Shown piece by piece: positions 8,311 through 20,815 of a stretch of DNA of 64,000 nt. A program made the translations under genes and the position numbers. Location: positions 4,092,001-4,156,000 of the forward strand of contig CP025776.1 of NCBI GenBank assembly GCA_002886105.1, in the 5' to 3' direction. The notes under the pieces were generated by a model. It was given only the letters and a program-made list of their open reading frames with translations, had not been told where the DNA came from and did no database searches. Each line of letters starts with the position of its first letter. Position 1 is the stretch's first letter. Origin of the DNA: Enterobacter sp. EA-1. GTDB lineage: Bacteria; Pseudomonadota; Gammaproteobacteria; Enterobacterales; Enterobacteriaceae.

Positions 8311-10766
8311 ATGATGACGTTGAGCCTTATCGCTACGGTTGTACTGCTCGGGGTGCTGTTTTACCACCGGGTTAACCTGCTGCTAAGCAGCTTGATTTTA
8401 CTGGCGTGGACCGCCGCGCTGGGGATATCCGGCCTGTGGTCTGTTTGGGTGTTGCTGCCGCTGGCGATCATCCCTCGGGTGCCGTTTAACCTGCCGCCCA
8501 TGCGGAAAGCGCTGATTTCCGCCCCCGTATTCCGCGGTTTTCGCAAAGTGATGCCGCCGATGTCACGCACGGAAAAGAAGCCATCGACGCCGGGACCACA
8601 CCGGGTGGGAAGGCGACCTGTTCCGTGGTAACCCGGACTGGAAAAACTGCACAACTATCCGCAGCCGCGTCTGACCGCCGAAGAACAGGCGTTCATCGAC
8701 GGCCCGGTGGAAGAAGCCTGCCGCATGGCGAATGACTTCCAGATCACCCACGAAATGGCCGATCTGCCGCCAGAGCTGTGGGCATTCTTAAAAGAGCACC
8801 GCTTCTTCGCGATGATCATCAAAAAAGAGTACGGCGGTCTGGAATTCTCCGCTTACGCTCAGGCTCGTGTGCTGCAAAACTGGCAGGCGTATCCGGTATT
8901 CTTGCCATCACCGTAGGCGTGCCGAACTCCCTCGGCCCGGGTGAATTGCTGCAACACTACGGCACCGAAGCGCAGAAAGATCACTATCTGCCGCGTCTGG
9001 CGCGCGGCCTGAGATCCTGCTTCGCGCTGACCAGCCCGGAAGCGGGTTCCGATGCGGGCGCCATTCCGGATACCGGGGTGGTGTGTATGGGTGACTGGCA
9101 GGGTCAGCAAGTCCTTGGCATGCGCCTGACCTCGGAACAAACGCTATATCACGCTCGCACCGATTGCCACCGTACTTGGCCCTCGGCGTTTAAACTCTCC
9201 GACCCGGATAAACTGCTGGGCGGCGAACAAGAACTGGGTATTACCTGTGCGCTGATCCCCACCTCAACGCCGGGGCGTAGAAATTGGTCGTCGTCATTTC
9301 CCGCTTAACGTCCCGTTCCAGAACGGCCCGACCCGCGGCAACGATATCTTTGTGCCGATTGATTACATCATTGGCGGGCCGAAATGGCCGGTCAGGGGCT
9401 GGCGAATGCTGGTGGAATGCCTGTCTGTCGGGCGCGGCATCACCCTGCCATCCAACTCTACCGGTGGTGTGAAATCCGTCGCCACTGGGGATTGGCGCTT
9501 ACGCCCACATTCGCCGTCAGTTCAAAGTCTCCATCGGTAAAATGGAAGGGATTGAAGAACCGTTAGCACGCATTGGCGGCAACGCCTACGTAATGGATGC
9601 AGCGGCGTCGCTGATCACGTACGGCATTATGCTCGGTGAAAAACCGGCGGTGCTGTCGGCGATTGTTAAATATCACTGTACCCATCGTGGTCAGCAGTCA
9701 ATCATCGATGCGATGGATATCGCAGGCGGTAAAGGCATTATGCTCGGCGAAAGCAACTTCCTCGCCCGTGCTTACCTGAGGGCGCACCGATCGCCATCAC
9801 CGTGGAAGGGGCCAACATTCTGACCCGCACCATGATGATCTTTTGGTCAGGGCGCGATTCGTTGCCATCCGTATGTGCTGGAAGAGATGGCCGCCGCGCA
9901 GAATAACGATGTGGACGCCTTCGACAGACTGCTGTTCAAACATATCGGCCATGTTGGCAGCAACAAAATGCGCAGTTTCTGGCTTGGCCTGACGCGCGGC
10001 TTAACCAGCGCCACGCCGACCCGCGACGTCACAAAACGCTATTACCAGCATCTGAACCGCCTGAGCGCCAACCTCGCGCTGCTGTCAGATGTCTCCATGG
10101 CCGTGCTGGGCGGCAGCCTGAAACGTCGCGAACGCATCTCCGCACGTCTGGGGGATATTTTAAGCCAGCTCTTCCTTGCCTCGGCGGTACTGAAACGCTA
10201 TGACGACGAAGGCCGTCAGGAAGCGGATCTGCCGCTGGTGCACTGGGGCGTGCAGGACGCGCTGTATCAGGCGGAACAGGCCATCAGCGACCTGCTGGAA
10301 AACTTCCCGAATCGCTTTGTCGCTGGTGCGTTGAGCCCGGTTATCTTCCCGACCGGACGCCACTACCGCGCGCCGTCAGACAAACTGGACCACAAAGTGG
10401 CGAAGATCCTGCAAACCCCGAGCGCCACCCGCTCACGCATCGGTCGTGGTCAGTATCTGACAGCAAGCGAGCACAACCCGGTGGGCCTGCTGGAAGAAGC
10501 GCTGCTGGATGTTATGGCCGCGGATCCTATCCATCAGCGCGTGTGTAAAGAGCTGGGCAAAAACCTGCCATTCACACGTCTGGATGAGCTGGCTCAGCAG
10601 GCACTGAGCGCAGGGCTTATCAATCAGGAGGAAGCCGCGCTGCTTATCAAAGCCGAGGCCAGCCGTCTGCGCAGCATTAACGTCGATGATTTCGGAGCCC
10701 GACGCACTGGCCACTCAACCGGTGGTCGCTACGCCGGAAAAGGTGCGTAAGATAGAAGCCGCCTGA
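8311..10766 (+). CDS. fadE: Acyl-CoA dehydrogenase FadE
   Basis: First, FAD-dependent step of the beta-oxidation cycle; about 814 residues and membrane-associated. It opens with [20 protein letters not shown], a hydrophobic N-terminal anchor. Further landmarks are [65 protein letters not shown] and the C-terminal KVRKIEAA. This is the most damaged gene of the window, with breaks near 8480, 8600, 8640, 8900, 9020, 9150, 9270, 9390, 9490, 9785, 9840 and 10690. It is followed by two stacked terminators. Regulated by FadR, judging from the upstream site. Confidence 0.95.
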
Positions 10767-10771
10767 CCCAA

Positions 10772-10831
10772 AGGGGCGCGAAACGCCCCTTTTTCCTCTC
10801 ATGCCTGAACCCGCATTTCGCGGGTTTTTTT
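10772..10831 (+). terminator. Two tandem terminators after fadE
   Basis: First hairpin: arms AGGGGCG (10772-10778) and CGCCCCT (10784-10790), then TTTTT. Second: arms AACCCGC (10808-10814) and GCGGGTT (10820-10826), then a run of T. Together they isolate fadE from yafV. Confidence 0.85.
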
Positions 10832-10884
10832 ATCACGCCTCATGCTACAGTGTGAAAATGCTGTCTTACGGGGGAGTCGACACT

Positions 10885-11652
10885 GTGCCCGGGTTTAAAA
10901 ATTACACTGTTACAACAACCGTTAGTCTGGATGGATGGGCCAGCCAACCTGCGCCATTTCGACATCCAGCTTGAAGACGTCACCGGGCGTGACCCTCGGG
11001 TTGTACTGCCAGAAATGTTTACCACCGGCTTTGCGATGGAAGCCGCAAAACAGTCTCTACCGCAGGACGAAGTGGTGGCGTGGATGCATGAGAAAGCCCG
11101 CCAGACTAATGCGCTGGTCGCCGGGAGCGCCGCGCTGCAAACCGATCGCGGGCCGGTAAACCGCTTTTACTGGTCGAGCCGGGCGGCAACGTGCATGTCT
11201 ACGATAAACGCCATCTGTTCCGCATGGCCGATGAACATCATCATTACGAAGCGGGTAACGAGCGGGTGGTGTTTGAGTGGCGCGGCTGGCGCATTCTGCC
11301 GCTGGTCTGTTATGACCTGCGTTTCCCGGTGTGGTCGCGCAACCGCAATGATTACGACCTGCTGCTGTATGTGGCCAGCGCCGCGCTCGCTGCACTGGCA
11401 ATCTCTGCTGGTGGCCCGCGCCATTGAAAACCTTGCCCTCGGGTGGCAGGTTGCAACCGCGTCGGCACCGACGGCAATGGTCACCACTACCGCGGCGACA
11501 GCCGGGTTATCAGCCCGCAGGGCGAAATCATCGCCACCGCTGAACCGCACGGGGCCACGCGCATTGACGCCGAGCTGTCATTAAGCGCGTTGCAGGAGTA
11601 TCGCGAGAAGTTCCCCACGCGGCAGGATGCAGACCCGTTTACGCTGGGTTAA
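10885..11652 (+). CDS. yafV: Omega-amidase YafV (nitrilase family)
   Basis: Carbon-nitrogen hydrolase of about 256 residues; the family hydrolyses alpha-ketoglutaramate or alpha-ketosuccinamate in methionine-salvage side-product repair. The catalytic triad is visible as Glu in VVLPEMFTTGFAMEA, Lys in YDKRHLFRMADEH and Cys in LPLVCYDLRFPVWSRN. The start is the GTG at 10885, giving MPGLKITLLQQPLVWMDGP after one extra T near 10895 is ignored. Further breaks lie near 10990, 11165, 11385 and 11440. It ends DADPFTLG. In E. coli the next gene is ivy; here the accessory operon follows. Confidence 0.92.
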
Positions 11653-11668
11653 CCCTGCATCGTGCAAT

Positions 11669-11694
11669 CCCCTCTCCCCCTCACGGGAGAGGGG
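11669..11694. terminator. C/T-rich hairpin between yafV and the GGT-like gene
   Basis: Arms CCCCTCTCCC (11669-11678) and GGGAGAGGGG (11685-11694), with TTTTC on the minus side. It lies between convergent genes. Similar hairpins recur at 28410, 41025 and 53337. Confidence 0.6.
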
Positions 11695-11707
11695 GAAAAT
11701 CAGGGCA

Positions 11708-13306
11708 TCAGCTCACCAGTGCCTGACCATCCTTCCGGCTTTCGGTTGCCGCCACGTAGTGGCCTTCCGCCATCCGATAAACCACCTGCGCACCGCCAAA
11801 GTTATAGCCCGCCAGCGGATCTTCCACCGTAATCTGGTGCCCGCGCTCACGCAGCGCCGCAATCACATTGCGGTCGAACGTCGCCTCAACGGAGACTTCC
11901 CGGCCCTGCACCACGCGCCAGCGCGGCGCATCAATGGCCGCCTGTGGGTTCTGCCCGTGCAGCATAATACGCAGCGCCATTTGCATATGCCCCTGCGCCT
12001 GCATCGGCCCATAACGCCAAACGACATCAACGGCTTGCCGTCTGCGCCCAGCGCAAAGCCGGGAATGATGGTATGAAGCGGTCGTTTACCGCCCGCCAGC
12101 GCATTCGGATGTTTGGGATCAAGCACAAAGCCGCAGCCGCGGTTTTGCAAACTGATGCCAGTATCCGGCACCACCACGCCAGATCCAAACCCCATATAGT
12201 TAGACTGAATAAACGACACCATCATGCCGCTGGCATCGGCGGTGGAGAGGTAAACAGTCCCGCTTTGCGTCGGTTCACCGTAGACAAAATCCGAGGCCTT
12301 ATCCGGATTGATCAACGCCGCGCGCGACTTCAGGTAATCGTTGCTGAGCAACCGTTCCGCCGCAAATTCCAGATGATCTTCATCGGCGACATAGCGATCG
12401 AGATCCGCCAGCGCCAGTTTCATCGCTTCAATCGACAGGTGCAGCGACTGTACCGGAGTCCGGGTGATGACGACCAATATCACACTGCTCAAGAATGCCC
12501 AACGCAATCAGTGTCGCAATCCCCCTGCCCGTTGGGCGGCAACTCATGCACCGAACCACCGGCAAACTCACGCGACAGCAGCGTTACCCAATCCGCTTTG
12601 TGGTTCGCCAGATCCGCTTCGCTCAGGTGCGCGCCATGCGCTCTGGCAAACGCGGCGATCTTCTGCGCCAGCTCCCCGCGATAGAACGCCTCACCGTTGG
12701 TCTGAGCGATCAGCTCCAGCGAACGGGCCTGCGCCGGGTTACGGAAGATTTCGCCAATAGCAGGCGCACGCCCTTGCGGTGCAAAACAGGCGCTGAAACC
12801 GGGCTGATCCTTCAGCTTGCGGTAACCGCGCTGCCACAGATGGCCAATCAGCGGTGACACCGGAAAACCGTTACGGGCATACTCAATCGCAGGCTGCGCC
12901 AGCGTGGTTAACGGCAGCGAACCGAAACGCTCCGCCAGCGCCACCCAACCGGATACCGCGCCGGTGCACGGTTACCGCGTCCCAGCCCAGTTCCGGCACC
13001 GCGTTTTTACCCGCGAACATATCCGCATGCCAGCTTGCCGGGGAGCGCCCGGAGGCGTTCAGACCGTGCAGCGTATTCCCATCCCAGACAATGGCGAACG
13101 CATCACTGCCAATACCGCAGCCGGTCGGTTCCACCACCGTCAGCGCCATTGCCGTAGCGATCGCCGCATCCACGGCATTACCGCCGAGCATCAGCATACG
13201 CATTCCCGCCTGCGCCGCCAGCGGCTGGGAGGTCGCCACCGCATTACGCCCCATCATCGGCGCGCTGTGAGGCATAACCGACGTTAAAATCTATCGCTTT
13301 GGTCAT
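11708..13306 (-). CDS. Gamma-glutamyltransferase-family Ntn hydrolase
   Basis: About 532 residues, of the Ntn-hydrolase family that includes gamma-glutamyltranspeptidase and oxamate amidohydrolase. It opens [15 protein letters not shown]; the GGT-type segment [19 protein letters not shown] follows near residue 40. [18 protein letters not shown] carries the Thr expected to be the nucleophile after self-cleavage. [18 protein letters not shown] and [12 protein letters not shown] are family blocks of the small subunit. No signal peptide is visible, so it is probably cytoplasmic. It is the last gene of the ABC operon, ten bases after the permease stop with AAGGAG between. Breaks near 12005, 12465, 12525, 12950 and 13265. 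It is a distant paralogue of hpxW (24888). The substrate may be an imported gamma-glutamyl peptide; this is inference. Confidence 0.82.
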
Positions 13307-13315
13307 CGAAACTCC

Positions 13316-14191
13316 TTAGTCGTGGCGCGGATCGAGCGCGCGTCGCGCAGCCCATCGCCGAGTAAATTAAATCCCTGCACGGTCAGAAAAATCGCCACAC
13401 CGGGGAAAATGGACATCCACGGCGCTTGTTCCAGAAAACCTTTGGCGGTATTGAGCATCGCCCCCCGGAGGGATCCGGCGGCTGTTGTCCAAGGCCAAGG
13501 AAAGAGAGGCTGGCTTCCGTGATGATCGCCGACGCAATCGCCAGCGTGGCCTGAACAAGGATCGGCGACATCACATTTGGCAGCACATAACGCACGATTA
13601 TCCAGCGGTCCGGCAGACCAATCGCGCGTGCGCCGTCGATGTACTCTTCATTGCGAATGGCGATCACCTGTCCCCGCGTCAGGCGGGCAAAAATAGGCAT
13701 CGCCGACAACCCTATCGCAATCATGGCGTTCGTCAGGCTGGGGCCAAGAAACGCACCGAGGGCAATGGCCATAATCAGAAACGGACAGGCCAGCAGCGCC
13801 TCAATCACACGCGAGATCACCCCATCCCAAATGCCCTGAAAGTAGCCCGCCAATAGCCCCAGCGGCACGCCAATCACCACGGCGATCACCACCGAGACAC
13901 AGCCTGCTAACAGCGAGGTACGCGCCCCCCAAATCATGCGCGATAAAATGTCGCGCCCCCAGCTCATCCGTACCAAACCAGTACAGCTCAGAAGGCGGTT
14001 TACGCACGGCCGAAATTCGCCTTTACCGGATCAAACGGCGCGATCCACGGAGCCAGCAGCGCGATCAACACAAATACGCCGACGATCACCGCACCAATGA
14101 CGGCGCTCCTGTTGGCAAGAAAGGCCTTCAATACCCGGTTTTCCGCGTGCGGCAGCGAAGCCGCGACACGGTTGGTGGTCAGTTCGGCCAT
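13316..14191 (-). CDS. ABC transporter permease, DppC/GsiD type
   Basis: Inner-membrane permease of the peptide/nickel/opine class, about 292 residues. An N-terminal cytoplasmic stretch is followed by a first membrane helix ([20 protein letters not shown]) and the OppC N-terminal region. The EAA loop reads [20 protein letters not shown], the contact with the ATPases. The last helices end in DALDPRHD. Breaks near 13445 and 13965. Its ATG overlaps the preceding permease stop in TAATG. It forms the channel with the DppB-type partner. Confidence 0.88.
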
Positions 14192-15136
14192 TATTCGCTC
14201 CGCATTTTCGGGTTAATCAGCACATACAACACATCGGCCAGCAGGTTAAGCAGCAAGAAGCCGATAGCTACCACCAGCACCACACCCTGTACCACCGCGT
14301 AGTCGCGGTTAAACACCGAATCGACAATCATCTTGCCAAAGCCGGGAATGGTGAACACCTGCTCCGTCAGCACCGCACCGCCCAGCAATTCGCCAAACAG
14401 CAGCGTCGTCAGGGTGATAACCGGCACCAGCGCATTACGAAACGCGTGCTTCATGATCACCGCTTTTGGCAACAGCCCTTTGGCGCGCGCCGTACGGATA
14501 TAATCCGCTTTCAGCACGGCAATCATGGATGCGCGCGTATGACGCATCAGCGTTGCCGCCAGCCCGGTGCCCAGCACCAGCGCAGGCAGCAGTAGCGTGC
14601 GCAGGTTCTGTAACGGATCTTCGCTAAACGGCACAAAACCGGACGCGGGTAGCCACTGTAAGTTGACGGAAAAAATCAGGATCAACAGAATCCCCAGCCA
14701 GAAGTGCGGCACCGAAATCCCGGAAATCGCCACAAAGTTCGCACCGTGATCAATCCAGCTATGACGGTTGACGGCCGCCGGGATGCCCATGCTGATACCG
14801 AACACCAGCGCGATGATCATCGCCAGCAGCGACATTTCCAGCGTCACTGGCAACTTGGTGGCAATCAGGTGCGTCACCGGTTCCTGCGTGCGTAACGAAA
14901 CGCCAAGATCGCCTTGTAGCGCGCGGGTCAACCAGTTGAAATACTGCACCGGGATCGGCGCATCCAGGGTTTAGCTCTGCACGCAACTGCGCGATCACCG
15001 CCGGGTTGCGCTCCTCGCCGAGCATGGCGGTCAGCGGATCGCCGGGCAGCAGTTTTTGCAGCCCGAAAACCATCATACTGACCAGCAGCAGCGTCGGAAT
15101 GGCGAGCAGCAGGCGTTTGCAAATCAGTTCCAGCAT
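14191..15136 (-). CDS. ABC transporter permease, DppB/GsiC type
   Basis: Inner-membrane permease of about 315 residues. It begins MLELICKRLLLAIPTLLLV and continues with the conserved LLPGDPLTAMLGEERNP periplasmic segment. The EAA loop is present as ADYIRTARAKGLLPKAVIM. The C-terminus is DVLYVLINPKMRSE, typical of DppB proteins. A single break near 14970 separates the first third. It follows the binding-protein gene by about 20 bases with GGAGTTACC as ribosome site and is coupled to the next permease. Confidence 0.9.
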
Positions 15137-15155
15137 GGTAACTCCTCAACCCCTG

Positions 15156-16669
15156 TTACTTCGCCAGCGTCAGCCCCGCCAGACGCACAATGCCGTCCGG
15201 ATAGGGTTTAAAGCCCTGCACGCTTTTGTTAAGGCCAAACAGACGCGGCTCAAAGTAGAGATAGGCAATCGGCATGTCGGTTTGCAGTTGTTTCACCACG
15301 TTTTCATACAAGCCCTGACGAATCGCCGGATCGTTATGCAAACGCGCCTGCGTCAGCCACTCGTCAACCTGCGCATTGCTGTAGCGGCCATCGTTAAGCG
15401 TGCCTTTGCTGTGAATAAAACCAAAGATGCTGCCATCCGGATCCGGGCGTCCCGACCAGCCGGAGAAGCTGAGCTGGAAATCGCCGGTTTGCTGCCTGTC
15501 CAGCAGCGTGGCGAACTCGGTCATTTGCAGGTTGACGTTAAAACCGGCTTCGGCGGTCATGGCCTGCAACACCGGCCGACCTGCTGCGAGATAGGGTTGT
15601 TCGGCACCAGCATTGAGACCGTCAACGGTGTGGTAACCCCCGCAGCTTTCAGCAGCGCTTTGGCTTTTTCCACATCGCGCGGCGGCACTGCCAGCTTCAC
15701 GTGGTACGGGCTGACAGGGGAAAACGCCCTGGTTTGCCGGTGCATACAGCCCTTCAAACACCACCTGATTCAGCGCCTCGCGGTCAATGGCCTGCGAGAA
15801 GGCTTCACGCACGCGGGCATCTTTAAACGGATCGTTAGCCGCAACCTTGCCATTGTTGATGTTAAAGGTGATGCCCGTAACCCAGCCCGGTCACTTTCGC
15901 CAGTTGCAGCTTGCTGTCGTTCTGCACGGTTTTCACATCACTGGCGGCAATGCCTTCCGTCAGATCCAGATCGCCGGCGCGCAGGTTTGCCAGCCGCACG
16001 GAGGCATCCGGATCGGCAGGTAGATAACTTTGTCGAAGTGATAGGCGCTTTTGTTCCAGTAATTCTCAAAGCGCGACAGGACAATGCGATCCTGCGATAC
16101 GCGGCTGTCAAACTTGTACGGCCCGGAGCACACCGGGTGCGCGGCGAAGTTCGGCTTTTTCGCCGCTTCCGGCGCCAGCATCGCCCCGGCGCGATCGGTA
16201 AGCTGCATTAACAGCGCGGAGTCCGGCGTTTTCAGATGCAGGGTGATTTGCAGCGGCCCGCTCACTTCAACGGATTCAATAGAGGAGATTTCGCTTTTGC
16301 GCAGCGAACCCGGCAGCGTCAGCGCGCGATCCAGTGGCTGAATTTTGCCGCCGCAGCGTCAAACTTTTCGCCATCGTGGAAGGTCACGCCTTCGCGCAAA
16401 TTCATGGTCAGGGTCTTGCCGTCTTCACTCCATGACCAGTCTTTTGCCAGCCCCGGCACCACTTGCAAGTTTTCATCAACATCCACCAGCCGGTCGCACA
16501 GCGACGCAAACACAAAGCGGCCATAGTAGGTGCGCGCCAGATGAGGATCGAGCATATCCGGATCGGCTCCCAGCCCAATGCGCAGCACATTTTCAGCCTG
16601 CGCAGGCAGTGCCGCGCCCAGCAACATGACGCTTCCCAGAACGGTCAAAAGAGAATTTCGCACAATCAT
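15156..16669 (-). CDS. Periplasmic substrate-binding protein, peptide/glutathione type
   Basis: Family 5 extracellular solute-binding protein of about 503 residues. The signal peptide ends in LPAQAEN (cleavage expected near residue 25). The mature start, VLRIGLGADPDMLDPHLART, is typical of GsiA-B/DppA-like proteins. NYWNKSAYHFDKVIYLPI and VREAFSQAIDREALNQVVF are family blocks. The ATG at 16669 overlaps the ATPase stop (TAATG) and has AAAGGA seven bases upstream. Breaks near 15590, 15725, 15885, 16020 and 16320. The ligand cannot be read from sequence; the terminal GGT-like enzyme suggests a gamma-glutamyl compound. Confidence 0.88.
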
Positions 16670-17737
16670 TAATATATTCCTTTAAGGAGAGGTGTAGAGG
16701 CCGCCTGTTCAAACAGTGCGCGACGGCGCAGGAACGCGGCGGAGGGCGGAGCGATATGAATCACACTGCGATCGCGGTTGATCTCTTGCCAGCGATGGCA
16801 GGAGACCTGACGACCGCCGTCGAGCACCTGAGTAATGGGCTCGCGTTGACGACACTCTTCGGTGACATAAGGACAACGGGTATGAAAACGGCAGCCCTGC
16901 GGCGGGCTGGCCGGGTTGGGTAAATCGCCTTGCAGCAGCGGCGTTTGCCGAGCAAGACTGGCTGCGTCTGCGGTGCAGAAGCAATCAATGCCCGTGTAGG
17001 GGGTGCAAGGGCGCATCGAAAATCTCATCGACGCGGGCCATCTCGACAATTTGCCCGAGATACATCACCGCCACGCGATCGCTCATATGGCGGATCACCG
17101 CCAGACCGTGCGCCACAATGATCAGCGTCAGCCCAAGCTGCTGTTTGAGATCTTCTAACAGGTTCACCACCTGCGCCTGTACAGAGACATCCAGCGCGGA
17201 AACCGGTTCATCACCGAGCAGCAGCTTCGGCCCGGACGCCAGCGCACGGGCAATGCAATACGCTGGCGCTGTCCGCCAGAGAACTCGTGCGGGTAGCGCC
17301 GCGCCCAGCCGCTGGCAACCCCACGGTGCTGAGCAATTCAGCGACCCGCGCGGCGATCCGCTTTGCCCATTTTTGGTGCAACCACAGCGGCTCACCCACA
17401 ATCTGCTCCACGGTCATTCTGGGGTTCAGCGAGGCAAAGGGATCCTGAAAGATAATTTGCAGTTCACGACGCAACTGATTCAGGCGCGAGCCGCTGGCGT
17501 GGGTGATCTCCTCGCCCCCGTAATAAACGCGGCCTTCAGAAGCGCTCAGCAAACGCAGCAGCAGGCGGCCAAGGGTAGATTTACCGGAGCCGGATTCGCC
17601 GACAATCGCCACGGTTTCACCGGGGTAAACACGCAACGAGATGCGATCGACGGCGGTGACGTAACGCTTTGGCGCAAACAACCGTGTTGGCCCGGCAAAG
17701 CGTTTGCTCAGATCGAGCGCTTCAAGGATCGGTGTGC

Positions 17738-17741
<4 letters not shown>
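16669..17741 (-). CDS. ABC transporter ATP-binding protein, OppF/DppF type
   Basis: Peptide-type ABC ATPase of about 357 residues. Walker A is [15 protein letters not shown]. Walker B region reads [19 protein letters not shown]. The C-terminal oligopeptide extension reads [20 protein letters not shown], with Cys residues of the type that binds an iron-sulphur cluster in DppD. The signature motif LSGGQ is disrupted by indels near 17265-17300, where one base change would restore it. Another break is near 16975. Its ATG overlaps the upstream ATPase stop in ATGA. Confidence 0.9.
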
Positions 17742-18749
<1,008 letters not shown>

Positions 18750-18753
<4 letters not shown>

Positions 18754-19470
18754 GGCGTATCGTCCCCAAGATGAATGGCCTGCATCAGGGCATGTTGCAG
18801 ATCGAGCAGGTGTTCACGCATCGCCGCCGCCGCAACATGCGGCTGCCGTTCCCGGATGGCGTGCATAATCCGGTGATGGTGATCGTTATAGCGATCCACT
18901 TTTGCCGGAGTGCGCGCCAGCTCCCGCAGATGGTGCCAGCCGGGTTCGCGGCGCACCGCGTCCGTGGTGTCAAAAAGACCGAGCATCAAGCGGTTTCCCG
19001 CCGCTTCTGCGATGGCCCGGTGAAAAAGCGCTGTCCCACAGCTCATTAAGATCCGGATCGTCCGGACTGACGTTATCGATGCGTTCCAGCATGCGTTGCA
19101 TCAATGCCGGTGCTCGTTGCTGGCGCGTAACGCCGCCAACCGTGCGAGGCCCGGTTCTATGTGCAAACGCGCTTCCATCACTTCCAGCATATTGGTTTGT
19201 TGCACCAGCCCCTCCGGATTGCAGCCGGTGCGACGGGCGCGGCGGGGCCAATAAAGGTACCTTTGCCCTGTTTACGCCAGATGCGCCCCTCTTCTTCCAG
19301 TACATCGAGCGCGCGGCGCACTTCGCGTCGCCCGACGCCCAAAGCTTTCCGCCAGTTCGCGTTCTGTGGGCAGAGGAGTCCCCCGGTGTTGACTCATGTT
19401 GATGAATAAGCCCACGAAGTTGTTCAAGCGCTGTACTGGAATTTGCCAGATAGCGTGATGGTCTTTCCAT
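18750..19470 (-). CDS. GntR-family regulator with FCD ligand domain
   Basis: About 240 residues: an N-terminal winged helix (PLPTERELAESFG, then a recognition helix broken by an indel near 19335) and an all-helical FCD domain. The tail, DRYNDHHHRIMHAIRERQPHVA, carries His residues in positions typical of FCD metal/acid sensors. Breaks near 19045, 19180, 19240 and 19335. First gene of the operon, so likely autoregulatory. FCD regulators usually bind small organic acids or amino acids; the ligand here is unknown. Confidence 0.87.
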
Positions 19471-19559
19471 ATTGGTTCATCCACGTTTGGTGTTATTTTT
19501 ATTAAATTACAAATGGTTAAATAAAAACGCATTTGCACCACCCGCGATGAATAGTAATT

Positions 19560-19586
19560 ACCGAACCAATACGGCATTGGTTCGGT
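19560..19586. promoter_or_regulatory. Perfect palindrome, candidate GntR operator
   Basis: Arms ACCGAACCAAT (19560-19570) and ATTGGTTCGGT (19576-19586) around a 5-base centre, 90 bases upstream of the regulator start. The half ATTGGTTC is repeated at 19472-19479, at the start codon. This fits an autoregulatory operator pair, though a hairpin role is possible. Confidence 0.5.
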
Positions 19587-19913
19587 CATATTTTGAAATT
19601 TTTGTTAATGCTTTGATTTGATAATGTTTATTTTTTACCCTGCAATGACGGGTGTCCGCCACGCAAAACTAGCTGTACGCAAAACGCACACTTAGCGTGC
19701 AAACCATGCACTAAAAAGGGGGCGATGCTCCGATCGGGGTTGATGACGGTGAGCCGGGGAAGACGTTAATCCTCATCCGCGGATTGTGCCCGATAGCGCT
19801 GTGCTTATCGGGCTTGCCAGAGAGGGGGGGATCTGATGGGTTTGATGAAGGCAGGCCGGAGGCCCGCAGACAAATGACAATCAATCAACACAACTTAACA
19901 CAACCGAGCAACG
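19587..19913. other. Intergenic region with a REP-like hairpin
   Basis: No gene is recognised in this 327-base spacer between the DeoR gene end and the GntR palindrome. A REP-like element has arms GCCCGATA (19788-19795) and TATCGGGC (19806-19813). The left part (19587-19640) is A/T-rich and could hold the operon promoter. Confidence 0.55.
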
Positions 19914-20678
19914 CTATTCTGCTACCTCAAACCGCAGGCTGGTATGGCGGAACGTGTGCGTGGGAGTCTGTGTACTGGCGACAACAATGTCGATCCTCCT
20001 CGCAACCCGCGACCTTGTAGCGCGCCACCTGCGAAATTTTGTCGGCCGTGACGGCAGCAATCACTTCATTGCTCTGGTTAAACACCTCTTTTTGAAGCAG
20101 GCATCATCGTAATAGGCCGCGCTAAGCCCGGCCTGAGGGTCCAGCCCACAGACGCCGATAAATGCCTGATCAAACAGCATATTGCGCAGTTGATTCACCG
20201 TCTCTGAACCCAATGCGCTCCCCACCAGCGGGTTCACTTTCCCGCCCAGCATAATCAGTTCGCCGTTTTTGCGGCTGCTCAGCGCGGCGGCAATTTGGGG
20301 GGATGTTGGTCACAATGGTTAACTCCATTTCATGCGGGATGAAGTTCACCATTAAGAGATAGGTGGAGCCGGAATCAATAAAGATGCAGCTATCAGGCTT
20401 GATCATTTGCGCGCATCGGCGGGCAACCTGCTCTTTTCTTCCACATTCTGTGCAACCCGCGTCTCGAAACTGGCGGATTGTTTGAGCTGACTGACGGCGC
20501 CGCCATACACTTTTTGCACAGCTCCCTTTCGCGCCAGCTCTTGTAAATCGCGGCGAATGGTATGTTCGGACACGCCTAACTGACGGGCAACATCCACGCC
20601 AATCACCCGGCCCGTGTCGATCAGCATCTGATGGATCAGCGCTTGCCTCTGCTCAGGCAATGCATTGTAGTCAGTCAC
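19914..20678 (-). CDS. DeoR-family transcriptional regulator
   Basis: About 254 residues. The N-terminal DeoR helix-turn-helix is RQALIHQMLIDTGRVIGVDV followed by LGVSEHTIRRDLQELARKG. The sugar-phosphate-binding DeoRC domain includes FIDSGSTYLLMV, a GSALGSETVNQL block and FIGVCGLDPQAGLSA. Breaks near 20070, 20300 and 20415. A further indel near 20000 is needed for the usual IDIVVAST tail ending at 19914. The start is the GTG at 20678; the ATG two bases upstream runs straight into TGA. Divergent from the unknown gene at 20816, which it probably controls. The effector, probably a phosphorylated sugar or similar, is unknown. Confidence 0.85.
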
Positions 20679-20693
20679 ATTCAGCCCTCAAAT

Positions 20694-20722
20694 TAACACA
20701 ACCTTGCACAAATAAACACAAT
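20694..20722. promoter_or_regulatory. AACACAA repeats, candidate DeoR operator
   Basis: TAACACAACC at 20694-20703 is followed by AAACACAATC at 20713-20722, in the promoter space of the DeoR gene. The same ten bases TAACACAACC recur at 19896-19905, just beyond the other end of the gene, beside a second AACACAAC (19887-19894). Direct A/C-rich repeats of this kind are common DeoR-family sites. Confidence 0.4.
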
Positions 20723-20815
20723 CTATCATAGTATATCCCGATCCATGATACATGTTCAGGCCGGGCATGACGACAATGTGGATAAAGAATCAACGGGTTA
20801 TAAGGGGAGCAGAGT

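Noticed and set aside
15006-16211. Open frame of 401 codons on the plus strand
   Set aside because: It is entirely antisense to the substrate-binding protein and permease genes, whose proteins are clearly recognisable; its own translation resembles no family.
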